64,000 bases of DNA from Rhodeus uyekii (Eukaryota > Chordata > Actinopteri > Cypriniformes > Acheilognathidae), in contig JAWRVZ010000135.1 in NCBI GenBank assembly GCA_037043235.1, forward strand, positions 1,475,501-1,539,500. Direction: 5' to 3'. This document shows, piece by piece, positions 36,914-46,953 of this stretch (the stretch's first letter is position 1; each line of letters begins with the position of its first letter). The notes below the pieces were generated by a model. The model was given only the letters and a program-made list of their open reading frames with translations. It was not told the DNA's origin and ran no database searches. The translations under genes and the position numbers were made by a program.

Positions 36914-37357
36914 TGTAATGCACTTCAGCTGAGGAGAGAGGAGAGATGAGAGAGGAGGGAGGAGGGGGGAGCGGGGAAAGCAAGGATTCAAGTGCAAATG
37001 AGTGAATTTATTATAATAGTGCAGAAAACAAATGAAGTGATGATCCAGAGTGAAAGTCGTGAGACGGGGAGCCGCGAACGAACGATGAAGGCGAATTAAC
37101 GAACGAACGAATTCGAGGGAGCCTCGAACGAACAAACTAACGAATTCGTGGGAGCCGCATACGAACAAACTAACGAATTCGTGGGAGCCGCGTACGAACG
37201 AATTTGCGGGAGCCTAGAAGGAACGAACGAATTTGCGGGAGCCGCGAATGAAAGCGGGGAGATAGGCAGATGATATGAGAATCAGGTGCTCAGTGACCAC
37301 ACACATACATACAGACTCAGGCAGAACTAGGAGACAATGAATTCATGAACCGTGACA
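36914..37357 (-). mobile_element. Solo LTR carrying a minisatellite
   Basis: It runs from tgtaatgcac to gaaccgtgaca on the plus strand. On the minus strand the start TGTCACGGTTCA followed by GAATTCATTG matches the LTR at 55740-56323 closely. The flanking duplication is tttac versus gttac (4 of 5). An internal tandem array occupies 37067-37260. Confidence 0.75.
37067..37260. repeat. Minisatellite inside the LTR
   Basis: Six units beginning gggagcc start at 37067, 37117, 37150, 37183, 37208 and 37237. The units are built from cgaacgaa and attcgt or atttgc blocks, with lengths of 50, 33, 33, 25 and 29 bp. Confidence 0.88.
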
Positions 37358-37805
37358 GTTACTGCTTAGAGGTACTGTATGTGTACATTTCACTACGTGA
37401 ACAAAAGCGATCACAATTACTCAATGTTAACCACTTAATCACAAAGTATCACTGTGGCAAATGATGCAGCCAAACCAAGCGAAGCTGAGAGAATTAATGA
37501 GTTAAGGGGTGATAAAGGGGTTGGAATCGCATGACTGTGTAATGAGTATACCATAACATGTGGGCGAGGAAATGAAGCGGGGAGGGGACTTTTTTTTTTC
37601 TTCGCCCTCGCTTACAGTGAGCAGCTGCAGCCCGTAAAATGTGCAGCGCGAACTCACAATTCACCTGCGTCCTTAAAGGACCGGCCGTCAAAACAAACCC
37701 CACACCACCCCAGCCCAGCAGCCCAGCCCTCATGTATAACGCGCACCCTAACTTTGATTTATTTTTTTGTAGAAAATTTTGCGCGTTATACTCAAATAAA
37801 TACGG

Positions 37806-38439
37806 TAAGTCAAGTCAAGTCACCTTTACTTATATAGCGCTTTTTACAATACAGATTGTTTCAAAGCAGCTTTACATTGGTCACATGAAAACGTTATAAA
37901 CAAAGGTTGTTTGGCTGAACGGCAGCCTTAAAAGAGCAGGCGAATTAATACAATTGATGAATATTAAGTGCTAAGATATGATTATTGATCGATTTGATTG
38001 ATTTATAGTTTGATTATTATATTGATAATTCAAGTCTAATATTAAGTCTAATTTGGTCCGATTGGAGATGGGTTCATAATCTACACAGGGGAGGGTTTAG
38101 TAGAGTCACGGTCTCCGCAGACACTTCAGGGCAGTGCTGTGCTCGTGTCCAGGTGCAGGTCCTTCATCTGATCTGGATACGGCCTGGATCCGGCTGACCA
38201 TGATAACCTCGGAATAAACAGAGAATAATATCAGCGTAGATGCCATTCTTCTTCTGATGTATCGAGTACATCAGATGTTATGGGAATGTTCCCGGTTCCG
38301 GCTGACTTAAATTATGCAGCCTAACAATCATTTTACATGATTTGGATTAAAAATGTATGTATAATGTGTTATGTGTATGCTGGGTTGAAGAGATGTGTTT
38401 TTAGTCTAGATTTAAACTGACAGAGTAGTGATGTACTGG
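37806..38439 (+). repeat. Dispersed repeat family B, copy 1
   Basis: Begins aagtcaagtcaagtcacctt and ttatatagcgctttttacaa. It includes a later segment with gtctccgcagacacttcagg, tggatccggctgacc and tgttcccggttccggctgac. Both parts recur in the same order at 49193-50110. It is a common cyprinid repeat. Confidence 0.75.
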
Positions 38440-38575
38440 TAGTAACGTTTGTATCATTATAAAATGTCTTTACTGTCACTTTTGAACAATTTATTACATT
38501 GTTGCTGAATGAAAGAAATTTAATTTGAATGAAATGAAAATTTCTTTTAAATAAAAATATTTTTCCTGTCAAAAA
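38440..38575 (+). repeat. R1 family 3' fragment
   Basis: The phrases ataaaatgtctttactgtca, cttttgaacaatttattaca and ttgctgaatgaaagaa fit the end of the R1 family as I know it. Confidence 0.5.
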
Positions 38576-39440
38576 AATTTATATTACAAGTTCAACTTGT
38601 TGACAAAAGATTATGAAGAAGGGTAAAAATCATGTTAATGTATACAATAAAAGCAGGAAGATGTAAGAATAAAGTCAATAAAGGGATACCACAAAACCAG
38701 ACACACAAATTTGCTATCTGATTGAAAACATGTCACCAACAATTTTAAAATGCTCTAAAACCTTGTATTCAGCTATAGGATACATAGTTTCAAGAACAAA
38801 GGGATTGCAACTGAAAGCAGACACAAAACAGACGAGACGGCAGAAGCAGAAAAGCAAAGGGTCAACATCAAACAAACATGATCTCTCCTACACTACCTCC
38901 ATGCATCAGTTCTTGCACGTTCTTAGCAGTTCTCTCTCTATTTCCCTCTCGTCTTCTCTTTTGTACTCTTGCACACGCCAGTCAAAATGACTGACACAAA
39001 CATATATATCTCATTACCCGATCTGCACTGTTCCGTTCTGCTGCGCTCTCTCGGGCCTTTAGATCAGGCTAGGTTATACCTCCTATCTCTGCTCTGAGAA
39101 AACCCACATACACAAATACGTTAAATTTACAGTTTTGGGCCAGGAAGTCAGGCAAATGAAGTAACAGTAATGAAGAAGAGGGAGATGAGATGAGGCCAGG
39201 GAGCATACGGTCTCCACTTACAATTAACAACCCCAGCAAGCACTGCCAAACTCTAACAGCCAAAAACAGTAAAAAAAAAAAAATTAACAAAAGAGAAGAA
39301 AAAAAAGGACAGAAGGACACCTATTCTCCAATTAGATCAATTCCCTCTCATTTCTGCTGTCAGGATGCAAATTCAGTGCCCAACATAATGTCTGTCAGTC
39401 TTCAATCATTGTCAAACCACATTAGAATATAACATCTGTT
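38576..39440. other. Unique non-coding DNA
   Basis: No gene or repeat is recognised, apart from an A-rich purine stretch at 39267-39310. Confidence 0.4.
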
Positions 39441-39713
39441 AAGGGACAGTCACACAGCCGATCACGCACGAATCACTCACAAATCACGCACAGATTGGGT
39501 TTGTGGGTGCTTATGCGTCGAGAAATTGACCAAAGTATTCCACGAACATTCGGCGCACACCCGACGCATGAATCACTGATGGAGCATGCACGCTTCGCGA
39601 ATGTTCCACGTACAAACACTTTCAGAATCCACATTGTCAGTGGATGTCAGTGGAATGAACGTTATACGAAAATCGGTGTGATTCATGCGTTTTCGCTGTG
39701 TGACTGGCCCTTT
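39441..39713. mobile_element. TIR MITE with cacacagc ends
   Basis: The left end aagggacagtcacacagc pairs with the inverse of the right end gctgtgtgactggccctt. The interior of about 235 bp is rich in cacgcacga and cgaatg motifs and has further internal palindromes. tctgtt occurs outside both ends, but the duplication boundary is ambiguous. Confidence 0.7.
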
Positions 39714-39773
39714 AGTGTCTGTTAGGAATGAGATGGATGATACAATGATTTTTCCGTATTTGATGTTTGTTGT

Positions 39774-40191
39774 TGTAACGCGGACTCAGGTGGGTTAAGA
39801 TCCATTTGCAGTTTATTAAAATAGAATTGCAGAGAGAATGGTCATAACAGGCAGTAGGTCAGGATAGGCAGCAAACGATCAGAGTCCAGAATCCGGGTAA
39901 ACAATGAACAAGGGGCAGGCGGCACAGAATCAAACATGGAGAGTCAGAGTCAGAACACAGGCAAGGATAACACAGGGGAAATCCCGCTCAGAAATGTAGC
40001 CGTGGCAAAACAAGACTTCACAGTGAGGTGTTGAGTATCCAGTGTTTACATAGTAGTGATGATGTACAGCAGGTGTGTGTTAATCAGTCCATAGAAGTGG
40101 GTGCATGGGAATTGTAGTCCTACAGAGGTAGTGCTCCGGTGAGTGCGACCTCCGGTGGCCGTTGGTGGGAACCTCGTCAGTATTTGTGACA
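39774..40191 (-). mobile_element. Solo LTR with perfect TSD gttgt
   Basis: A 418-bp unit from tgtaacgcgg to tttgtgaca, with gttgt immediately on both sides (39769-39773, 40192-40196). On the minus strand an AATAAA signal (inverse of tttatt at 39812-39817) lies near the 3' end, as expected of an LTR. It is probably gypsy-like. Confidence 0.88.
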
Positions 40192-40598
40192 GTTGTTCAG
40201 CATGTTAGCTGTGGCAACAAGACACAAATGTTCCTTGATCAATCGATCGATCAATAAATCAATCACTCAATCAATTAAGCAGTCAATCAATAACTAATCA
40301 TTAGCAAAATAGATGTTTATTATTAATTACCAATCACAGTTTGCAACAGGAAAAAAATCTTAATTAGTATTTTTGTTTTAGTTTTTGACCAAAAATAGCT
40401 AAACATCATTCAAACAACGCTTATTTATATAGAAAACAAAATTCATGCACAATAGTAAAAATTTAAATTGTTAACATGCTTTAGATAAATATAAAAAGTA
40501 CAAAAAAGACAACAAAAATTGAAGAAAAAATTGTTATAAAAAGGTACACAAAAAGTAAAGTTTTTGTTTTTTACAAAATAAATTTATATATATATATA

Positions 40599-40649
<51 letters not shown>

Positions 40650-41179
40650 TACATTAAAACAATATCAGAGGCATTCAAAAAGAACAATAAGAGTAAAATA
40701 AACCATGCAGTGGGATCAGTACATTGCTGAAACAGTGCTAAATCAGGAAATGCAGCAAAAACAAAAGCTCTCAAAAACAAAAGACTCAAAAGCTTCTAAG
40801 CAGACTTGAGATCTTCTGGATGCCATTTCCATAATGGCTAATTGCTGTCTTGTTGTGTCTTGAGTGATCCCTCTGTTTGGTTTAAATTCTATAATAGCAT
40901 ATCTGAAAGGTATCTTGGTCTTCGGTAATTGTGGAATCCACTCACTCAACTTTGGCAAGTAGAACTACTAGTTTAATTCATCCATATTGGTTTGAACCAG
41001 TAACTGGAAATGGAAGAGTGGAAGAAGCGGAAGAGTGAGTTATACAGGCGCATCTACGAGTCGATGAATCAGAATGGTAATGCGTCTTATGTATCACTCT
41101 TTACAACGACAGACACATAATGGTAAATGATATGACTGGCCTTTTGCTAGTCTACGTTATCAAACAGCTAATAATGTGC
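40192..41179. other. Unique DNA with an AT microsatellite
   Basis: Contains an (AT)n run at 40588-40644 with one interruption, and aatcaatc-type low complexity at 40235-40300. No gene is recognised. Confidence 0.5.
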
Positions 41180-41485
41180 ATCTTATGCAGTGCTTCTCAA
41201 TTATTTTCTGTCGCGCCCCCCTAGGAAGAAGTAAACATTTCGCGCGCCCCCCCTCCCCATATTTTGGAACTTTCGCTTTATTGTTTCCATGGCAACGCGT
41301 CATGATTGTCACGTGACAGACCGCAGACACAAAAAGCGCTGTTTGATAGATGTTTCACTTTTATTTAGTTTTTTCTTTTTTATTCAAAATGGTCACTAAC
41401 TTGTTGGCATATTCAGATTCTCAGATATATGGAAGTGAATGTTTGTCGCTTAAAAACCTTTATAATGATCAAGTTCCCTTTCGAG

Positions 41486-41651
41486 GGCGGGAACGAGACG
41501 GTGCAGCGAAAAGATGCATTTGGGAACCTCCCCTTCACGTAAATTTCTGAAACCTTATAGGATAACGCCAGTTGACAACTGGCCAATTGTCGCGCGATGC
41601 GCTCTGGCTGTCAGACAGTATAAATAGCATAAGCGCGGCAATTGCGTCAGA
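41486..41651 (+). promoter_or_regulatory. DIRS-B left ITR with TATA box
   Basis: The inverse of 46789-46953, nearly identical. It carries a good TATAAATA (41619-41626) about 55 bp upstream of the Gag start codon, so RNA would begin very close to the ORF. The outer 13 bp (41473-41485) is specific to this end and is complementary to part of the ICR. Confidence 0.75.
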
Positions 41652-41682
41652 TTATTTCCTTCACACGGATTTATGAACAGTT

Positions 41683-43092
41683 ATGGAATCAACAGGAACT
41701 AAATGTAAGGTTTACGCGGGTCCCATTGACCCGCCGGACACCCACGCGTACTGCGTCGCCTGTCTGGGACTGGCCCACGCCGAGGATGCCCTGCTGGAGT
41801 CCTCCTGCGCGCACTGCGGGGATCTGCCGGGGCGCGCGCTGAGATCCAGGAGGGACATAGCGCGCAGTATCGCGGGGAAGGGGTCCGCTGCCGCCGTCGA
41901 GCCGCTGGCGGGCCCCCCCACACACTCGCGGGGTGACGGTGACGACGCAGCATGCCGTCCTCTGCCGTCTCCCCAATCACCAGTTCGCTTCGCGGACTTC
42001 CTCCCGGTCGAGGATGACAGAGACGTGGACTCAGTATCCCTCGCTGCATCAGACAGAGACTGGGCGGCGTCGGAGTGCCTCGACACAGAGGGCCCTCTAG
42101 ACCTCCAGGAGGAGCTAGTCAGGGTCCTCGAGAGGGCAGTTAAAGAGCTGGACCTGGACTGGAGTGCTCCACAGGAGCCCGCGAGAAGTAAGCTGGACTC
42201 CTGGTTCCTCCAGTCCAGCCGCCAGCAAGCCGGAGCTAGGAGGGGATCACCCTTTTTTCCGGAGGTACATGAGCACGTGGTGAGGTCGTGGTCGGCGCCT
42301 CAGTCAGCTCGCGCTCACTCCTCACCGCGTGCCATGTTTTCGCACGTGGACGGTGCTGAAGCTCGGGGTTATGTGCGGGTGCCACCCGTGGAGGAGGCGA
42401 TGGCGGCGCACCTGTGCCCTTCCTCAACCATGCTGAGCGGAGGTCTGGGGCTGCCGTCAAAACCGTGCAGGTTCACGGCGCACCAGGCAGAGAAAGCGTA
42501 CACCTCGGCTGGCGAGGCCGCGTCCGCGCTCCACTCGATGGCGGTGCTGCAGGTGTTTCAGGCAAAACTGCTGCAATTGCTGGACGCCGGCAGCATGGAC
42601 GCGGAGGATGTGAGGGACCTGAGAGCGGCAACGGATTTCGCTCTCATGGCAACCAAGCGGTCCGCGCAAGCCATCGGCCGCTCTATGGGGTTTTTAGTGG
42701 TGCTCCTGAGGCACCTGTGGCTAACTCTGGCGGACCTGAGGGACTCAGACCGGAAAATGCTCCTCAACGCACCAATTGCAGCCGCCGGCCTTTTTGGTGG
42801 CGCGGTCGAGTCTGTTATGGAAAAATTTTCCGAGGCGCAAAAGCGCGCGAAAGCGATGAGCCACGTGATGCCGAGGCGCGCGTACCAGCAGCCCTCAAGG
42901 GCGCGGTCGGCGCCGCGCCTCCCCCACAGACCGGTGACACAGCAATCGGCGGCTGCAGTTCCGGCGGCTTCTCGCCCGGAGCCGGATGTCCGACGCAAGC
43001 AATGGCCGGGGCCCGGGAAGAGGCGTCACGCGCCCAGGGGGGGCCCCCGTCGTGACGGCGCACAGCCTCCCGCAGGCAAGCCATCTTCCTGA
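41683..43092 (+). CDS. DIRS-B Gag-like protein (ORF1)
   Basis: A 469-residue intact frame and the first gene of the element, presumed to be the particle or RNA-binding protein. The N-terminal motif C24-x2-C27-x4-H32-x9-C42-x2-C45, preceded by DTH, has the same spacing as DIRS-A. An acidic linker follows (residues about 95-170). The helical core has LPSKPCRFTAHQAEKAY, AIGRSMGFLVVLLRHLWLTL and AAGLFGGAVESVMEKF. The tail is Arg/Pro-rich and basic. The Met at 41683 is the first after the TATA box. The end overlaps the polymerase frame (open from before 42986) by about 100 bp in a +1 frame. Confidence 0.85.
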   Translation: MESTGTKCKVYAGPIDPPDTHAYCVACLGLAHAEDALLESSCAHCGDLPGRALRSRRDIARSIAGKGSAAAVEPLAGPPTHSRGDGDDAACRPLPSPQSPVRFADFLPVEDDRDVDSVSLAASDRDWAASECLDTEGPLDLQEELVRVLERAVKELDLDWSAPQEPARSKLDSWFLQSSRQQAGARRGSPFFPEVHEHVVRSWSAPQSARAHSSPRAMFSHVDGAEARGYVRVPPVEEAMAAHLCPSSTMLSGGLGLPSKPCRFTAHQAEKAYTSAGEAASALHSMAVLQVFQAKLLQLLDAGSMDAEDVRDLRAATDFALMATKRSAQAIGRSMGFLVVLLRHLWLTLADLRDSDRKMLLNAPIAAAGLFGGAVESVMEKFSEAQKRAKAMSHVMPRRAYQQPSRARSAPRLPHRPVTQQSAAAVPAASRPEPDVRRKQWPGPGKRRHAPRGGPRRDGAQPPAGKPSS

Positions 43093-44460
43093 CGGTCCCG
43101 TCAAGAGGAAGAGAGAGCTCGCGGGTGGGCCGCCCCCAAAACATCATGTTGTGCGTTATGTCCCCTCTGTTCGTATGGGCGACGATTGCAATGTGTGTGT
43201 GTTAAACCGTGTTTGTGTGGATGCAATAATAAAAACAAATGCTTGTTCACAAAAAGAGTTGTTTCTTCCTCATTCTGTCAGTGTTATGTCGCTTGCCCTG
43301 CCTCAGAGCGGCGCGGAGCCACAGTATGCACTTGCTCCCTCAATAGTAGCCGACATTTCCCCGCCGCTCCCGATACTCGTCGAGCAGCGTGCAGCCTACC
43401 CTCCGCTTCGTCATTTCCTGGAAGCTTGGAGGGCCATTCCAGGCATCTCAGGTTGGTTGCTGGGAATAATTCAGCACGGTTATTCTCTTCAGTTCAGACG
43501 CAGACCGCCCCGTTTCACTGGTGTGGTCCCGTCTCTGGCGCTCCCTCAAAGCGCACCTGTTCTGAGACAGGAGGTTCACAGTCTGCTCGCGAAAGGAGCG
43601 ATAGAGCGCGTCCCTCCGAGCGAGCTAGAGAGCGGATTCTACAGCCGCTATTTCGTGGTGCCCAAGAGAGATGGAGGGCTCCGTCCGATTCTGGATCTGA
43701 GACCCATCAACCGCGCGCTCCACAAACGCGCGTTCAAAATGACAACGCTGAAGCAGATACTGGCACAGGTACGTCCCGGGGACTGGCTAGCGTCCGTAGA
43801 TCTGAAAGATGCGTATTTTCATATTCAGATTGCGCCACGCCACAGGCGTTTCCTGAGATTCGCGTTCGAGGGCTCAGCATACCAGTATGCCATGCTCCCG
43901 TTCGGGCTGGCATTGGCACCGCGCACGTTCTCAAAATGTGTGGATGCAGCACTTTCCCCCCTCAGAGCGAGCGGAGTGCGCATTCTAAACTATCTGGACG
44001 ATTGGCTGATTCTAGCTCATACAAGGGAGGTGCTAATCAGGCATACAGACATGCTGCTTCATCATCTGGAGTCACTGGGCCTGCGAGTGAACATGCAGAA
44101 GAGCATGCTCACCCTGAGTCAGTATTTAACATATCTAGGTGTGTGCTTCGACTCAGTGGCGATGCGAGCCCGCCCCGGAACGCATAGAGACCATCTCTTC
44201 GGCTCTGCGTGGCTTCAGACAGGACCGGTCTGTTCCCCTGAGGGTTTTCCAGAGGCTTCTCGGTCTTCAGTGTGCCACCTGGGTCTGCTGCGAATGCGTC
44301 CACTGCAGTTGTGGCTGAAGACCCGTGTCCCGTGGAGAGCGTGGACAGCGGGGCGCATGCGCATCACGGTCTCCCGCAGCTGCATCAGCGCTCTGGAACC
44401 ATGGTCCAATCAGGACATGTTCAGCCAGGGGGTTCCCCTTGGGCTGGTGACGACGCACCG
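42986..44460 (+). pseudogene. DIRS-B reverse transcriptase (3' part frameshifted)
   Basis: RT copies the element RNA. Counting from the Met at 42986, fingers motif FYSRYFVVPKRDGGLRPIL begins near residue 217. The first catalytic aspartate is D272 in VDLKDAYFHI, the LPFGLALAP box follows, and the catalytic YLDD is at residues 336-339. The palm is therefore intact. Near 44173 a loss moves the connection into another frame (ERIETISSALRGF), and near 44285 it returns, with a deletion in between. At about 44460 one base is missing before the RNase H motif. The true start of the frame is uncertain because it lies in the Gag overlap. Confidence 0.85.
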
Positions 44461-44462
44461 TA

Positions 44463-45248
44463 GTGACGACAGACGCGTCGAGCTCAGGTTGGGGTGCAAC
44501 ATGCGAGGGCGTTCCGACTTCCGGTCTATGGTCGGAGTCACAGAGCGAGTGGCATATCAACCGCCTGGAGCTGAAAGCGGTATGTTTGGCCCTAAGGGCT
44601 TTCCTGCCGCAAATAGAACAGCAGCATGTGTTGATTCGCACCGACAACATGTCCGTGGTTTCATACATAAATCGCCAAGGCGGCGTGCGCTCCAGGGCCC
44701 TGTTCGAGCTGGCAACGAGCCTCCTGCTGTGGGCAGATCAACATCTCCTCTCCATCAGAGCTTCGCACATCCCGGGTGTACTAAACCGCGGAGCAGACAT
44801 GCTTTCGAGGAACGGGATTCCTCACGGAGAGTGGAGGCTTCACTCAAAGGTGGTGCAAATGATCTGGGATCGCTTCTGGAGGGCAGAAGTGGATCTGTTT
44901 GCGACGAGCGAGAACGCGCACTGCCCGCTGTTTTTCTCCCTGTTGCACGCCCCTCTAGCGGGGGACGCTCTGACATCGCGTTGGCCGAGAGCCAGGTTGT
45001 ACGCGTTTCCTCCGGTAAAAATTCTGCCTTTAGTCCTATGCAAAATAAGGGAGGAAAGAGCGTCGGTGATCCTAGTCGCCCCGAACTGGCCGAATCAGCC
45101 TTGGTTCCCGGACCTACGAGAGTTGCTGGCAGCCCCCCCGTGGCGGATTCCCGTCAGCAAGAATCTACTGTCTCAAGCGAGTGGCGAGATATGGCATCCC
45201 AGCCCCGAGCTGTGGAGCCTGCACGCGTGGCCGCTTCAGGGGACTTAG
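44463..45248 (+). pseudogene. DIRS-B RNase H and methyltransferase-like region
   Basis: A 261-residue open frame, +1 relative to the RT. RNase H catalytic acids are visible at D4 (TTDASSSGWG), E36 (RLELKA), D61 (RTDNMSVVSYIN) and D112 (RGADMLSR). From residue about 143 the segment FATSENAHCPLFFSL ... RLYAFPPVKILP ... WFPDLRELL corresponds to the part of DIRS polyproteins compared in the literature with phage Dam-type methyltransferases. It ends LHAWPLQGT, inside the recombinase frame. It is cut off from its RT by a frameshift, hence pseudogene, although the domain itself is open. Confidence 0.85.
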
Positions 45249-46264
45249 AAGAGCTCGCACTACCTTCTCGTGTGCTGGAGACTCTCGCGGAGTCTCGTGC
45301 ACCTTCCACGAGACGCCTTTATTCCCTGAAATGGGGAGTGTTCGTGAAATGGTGCAACGAGCACAATATCGACCCCGTGAGCTGTCCCGTGTCAGATGTG
45401 TTACAGTTTTTACAGCTCCGGCTGGATGACGGGAGTGTTCCGTCTACTCTAAAGGTCTATGTGGCCGCTGTCGCCTCGTTTCGTTCACCGGACGACGGGC
45501 AATCGATCGGGAGGCATCCACTAATGGTCAGATTTCTCAGAGGTGCGAGGAGATTACACCCCCCACGCCCCCCATCGGTTCCGCCGTGGGATTTGGCGCT
45601 GGTTCTGAGAGCTCTCTCTCTGCCGCCGTTCGAGCCCTTGGAATCGGTCGCGATTAAGGAGCTTTCACAGAAGACGGCGCTGCTTCTCGCACTGGCATCG
45701 GCTAAGCGCATTGGGGACTTGCATGCGTTCTCAGTGAGTGACGATTGTATTCGTTTCGGGCCCGGAGACTGCAGTGTTACTCTCCGGCCGAGACCTGGCT
45801 TCGTGCCAAAATCACTCTCTACTCCATTTAAAGCGCAAGTAGTTTCTCTGCTCGCCTTGTCTTCAGAGCCGTCAACCTCACAGGACATCGGCGCTCAGAG
45901 GGCTATCTGCCCCGTCAGGGCTTTACGGATTTACTTGGACCGATCCGCCACATTCCGACAGTCGGACCAGCTCTTTGTTTGCTATGGTGGTGCTACTAGA
46001 GGAAATGCTGTCTCTAAACAGAGGCTTTCTCACTGGATAGTGGACGCTATTGCTTTGGCTTATGCGAATCAGGGACAGGAATGCCCTCTCAACATCAGAG
46101 CTCACTCGACGAGAGCTATTGCCTCATCGTGGGCCTGGTCTAGAGGTACGTCAATACAGGATATCTGTTTTGCTGCTGGCTGGTCTTCTCAGAACACCTT
46201 CGCCAGGTTTTATAAACTGGATGTTCCATCTTTGGCGTCTCAAGTGCTTTCGGTGAGTAATTGA
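45239..46264 (+). CDS. DIRS-B tyrosine recombinase (intact frame)
   Basis: Integrase of the element: it joins circular cDNA to the target through a covalent tyrosine link. The frame is the same as that of the RT and is open through the RNase H region, so a naive translation from 42986 gives one 1092-residue chimera. The real recombinase starts near the end of the methyltransferase-like frame, and its exact start is unknown. The N-terminal SAM-like part has ESRAPSTRRLYSLKWG. Catalytic residues, in chimera numbering: R908 (AKRIGDL), H1040 and R1043 (AHSTRA), Y1076 (ARFYKLDV). All four are present and no stop occurs before 46264, so this gene could still encode active protein. Confidence 0.88.
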   Translation, partial: GDLEELALPSRVLETLAESRAPSTRRLYSLKWGVFVKWCNEHNIDPVSCPVSDVLQFLQLRLDDGSVPSTLKVYVAAVASFRSPDDGQSIGRHPLMVRFLRGARRLHPPRPPSVPPWDLALVLRALSLPPFEPLESVAIKELSQKTALLLALASAKRIGDLHAFSVSDDCIRFGPGDCSVTLRPRPGFVPKSLSTPFKAQVVSLLALSSEPSTSQDIGAQRAICPVRALRIYLDRSATFRQSDQLFVCYGGATRGNAVSKQRLSHWIVDAIALAYANQGQECPLNIRAHSTRAIASSWAWSRGTSIQDICFAAGWSSQNTFARFYKLDVPSLASQVLSVSN

Positions 46265-46625
46265 ATCAATTATTCCTGGGATATTGCAGTTGTTACCGCC
46301 TTGCTGTTGACGCTGGGGATTTCTGTACAGTAGTTTGTGCTTATGTGCTCACTGTCACCGCTTTGCCGTTGACGCTATGCGCTCACATTAGTTGTGCTTT
46401 AATGCTTTCTGAATAGTCACGTCTGCCCTGTAATAGCGCAGCCCGCTATTTTTCATGCTGCTGATATGCAAATTTTGACAAGCTTTAGCTTAAGATTTCA
46501 TTGGCTTAGCTGCACCTATCAGTAGTGAGTACACGTGGCGACGTTGCCATTGGACGAGCTGTGTTTGGTGTGTGTTTCGCTGTATCAGACTGGTCTAGGT
46601 CTCAATCACGGCGGGATTGAACACC
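46265..46625. other. DIRS-B 3' untranslated region
   Basis: Between the recombinase stop and the ICR. It contains a loose internal duplication (ttgctgttgacgctggg and ttgccgttgacgctatg about 50 bp apart). No frame is recognised. Confidence 0.6.
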
Positions 46626-46740
46626 GTTCCCAATGCATCTTTTCGCTGCACCGTCTCGTTCCCGCCCTCGAAAGGGAACGTCTCTGGTTACTATCGTAAC
46701 CTCCGTTCCCTGAGAGAGGCGGGAACGAGACGGTGCAGCG
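46626..46740. repeat. DIRS-B internal complementary region
   Basis: 46626-46679 is the inverse of the left outer end (41473 onward, one base missing). 46680-46740 is the inverse of the right outer end (to 46991, one mismatch). The junction gaac|gtctc lies at 46679/46680. This mirrors the ICR of DIRS-A. Confidence 0.9.
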
Positions 46741-46788
46741 TTCGCCGTGTTCGTCGCTTGACCAGCTGTGCCGTGTTCAGTCATGATT

Positions 46789-46953
46789 CTGACGCAATTG
46801 CCGCGCTTATGCTATTTATACTGTCTGACAGCCAGAGCGCATCGCGCGACAATTGGCCAGTTGTCAACTGGCGTTATCCTATAAGGTTTCAGAAATTTAC
46901 GTGAAGGGGAGGTTCCCAAATGCATCTTTTCGCTGCACCGTCTCGTTCCCGCC
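46789..46953. repeat. DIRS-B right inverted terminal repeat
   Basis: Reverse complement of 41486-41651 with very few differences, including the inverted TATA box. Positions 46954-46991 extend it with sequence specific to this end. Confidence 0.9.

Larger units (their letters stand above)
36379..37377. mobile_element. Pogo/Tigger-like MITE interrupted by two LTRs
   Basis: It starts cagtaatacctcggttaatg after TA (36377-36378). It ends agaggtactg before TA (37378-37379), a degenerate inverse of the start. The opening resembles Tigger-type termini. Without the two LTRs and their duplications the element is about 240 bp. The right end is diverged, so this boundary is less certain than the LTR boundaries. 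Confidence 0.6.
36227..37805. mobile_element. Outer TA-flanked TIR element of a four-layer nest
   Basis: The left end ccgtatttattcgagtgtat and the inverse of the right end tactcaaataaatacgg form terminal inverted repeats that continue inward with aacgtgca and aacgcgca. TA flanks both sides (36225-36226 and 37806-37807), as in Tc1/mariner/pogo or PIF-type insertion. No transposase is encoded. The interior holds a second TIR element and two LTRs. Confidence 0.75.

Noticed and set aside
41699..43147. Antisense frames over the DIRS-B Gag gene
   Set aside because: They are mirror frames of a GC-rich coding sequence with no recognisable domain.
42986..46264. A single 1092-residue protein
   Set aside because: The middle third is out of frame with RNase H, which is plainly encoded at 44463-45248. 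The long frame joins true RT and true recombinase through meaningless sequence.
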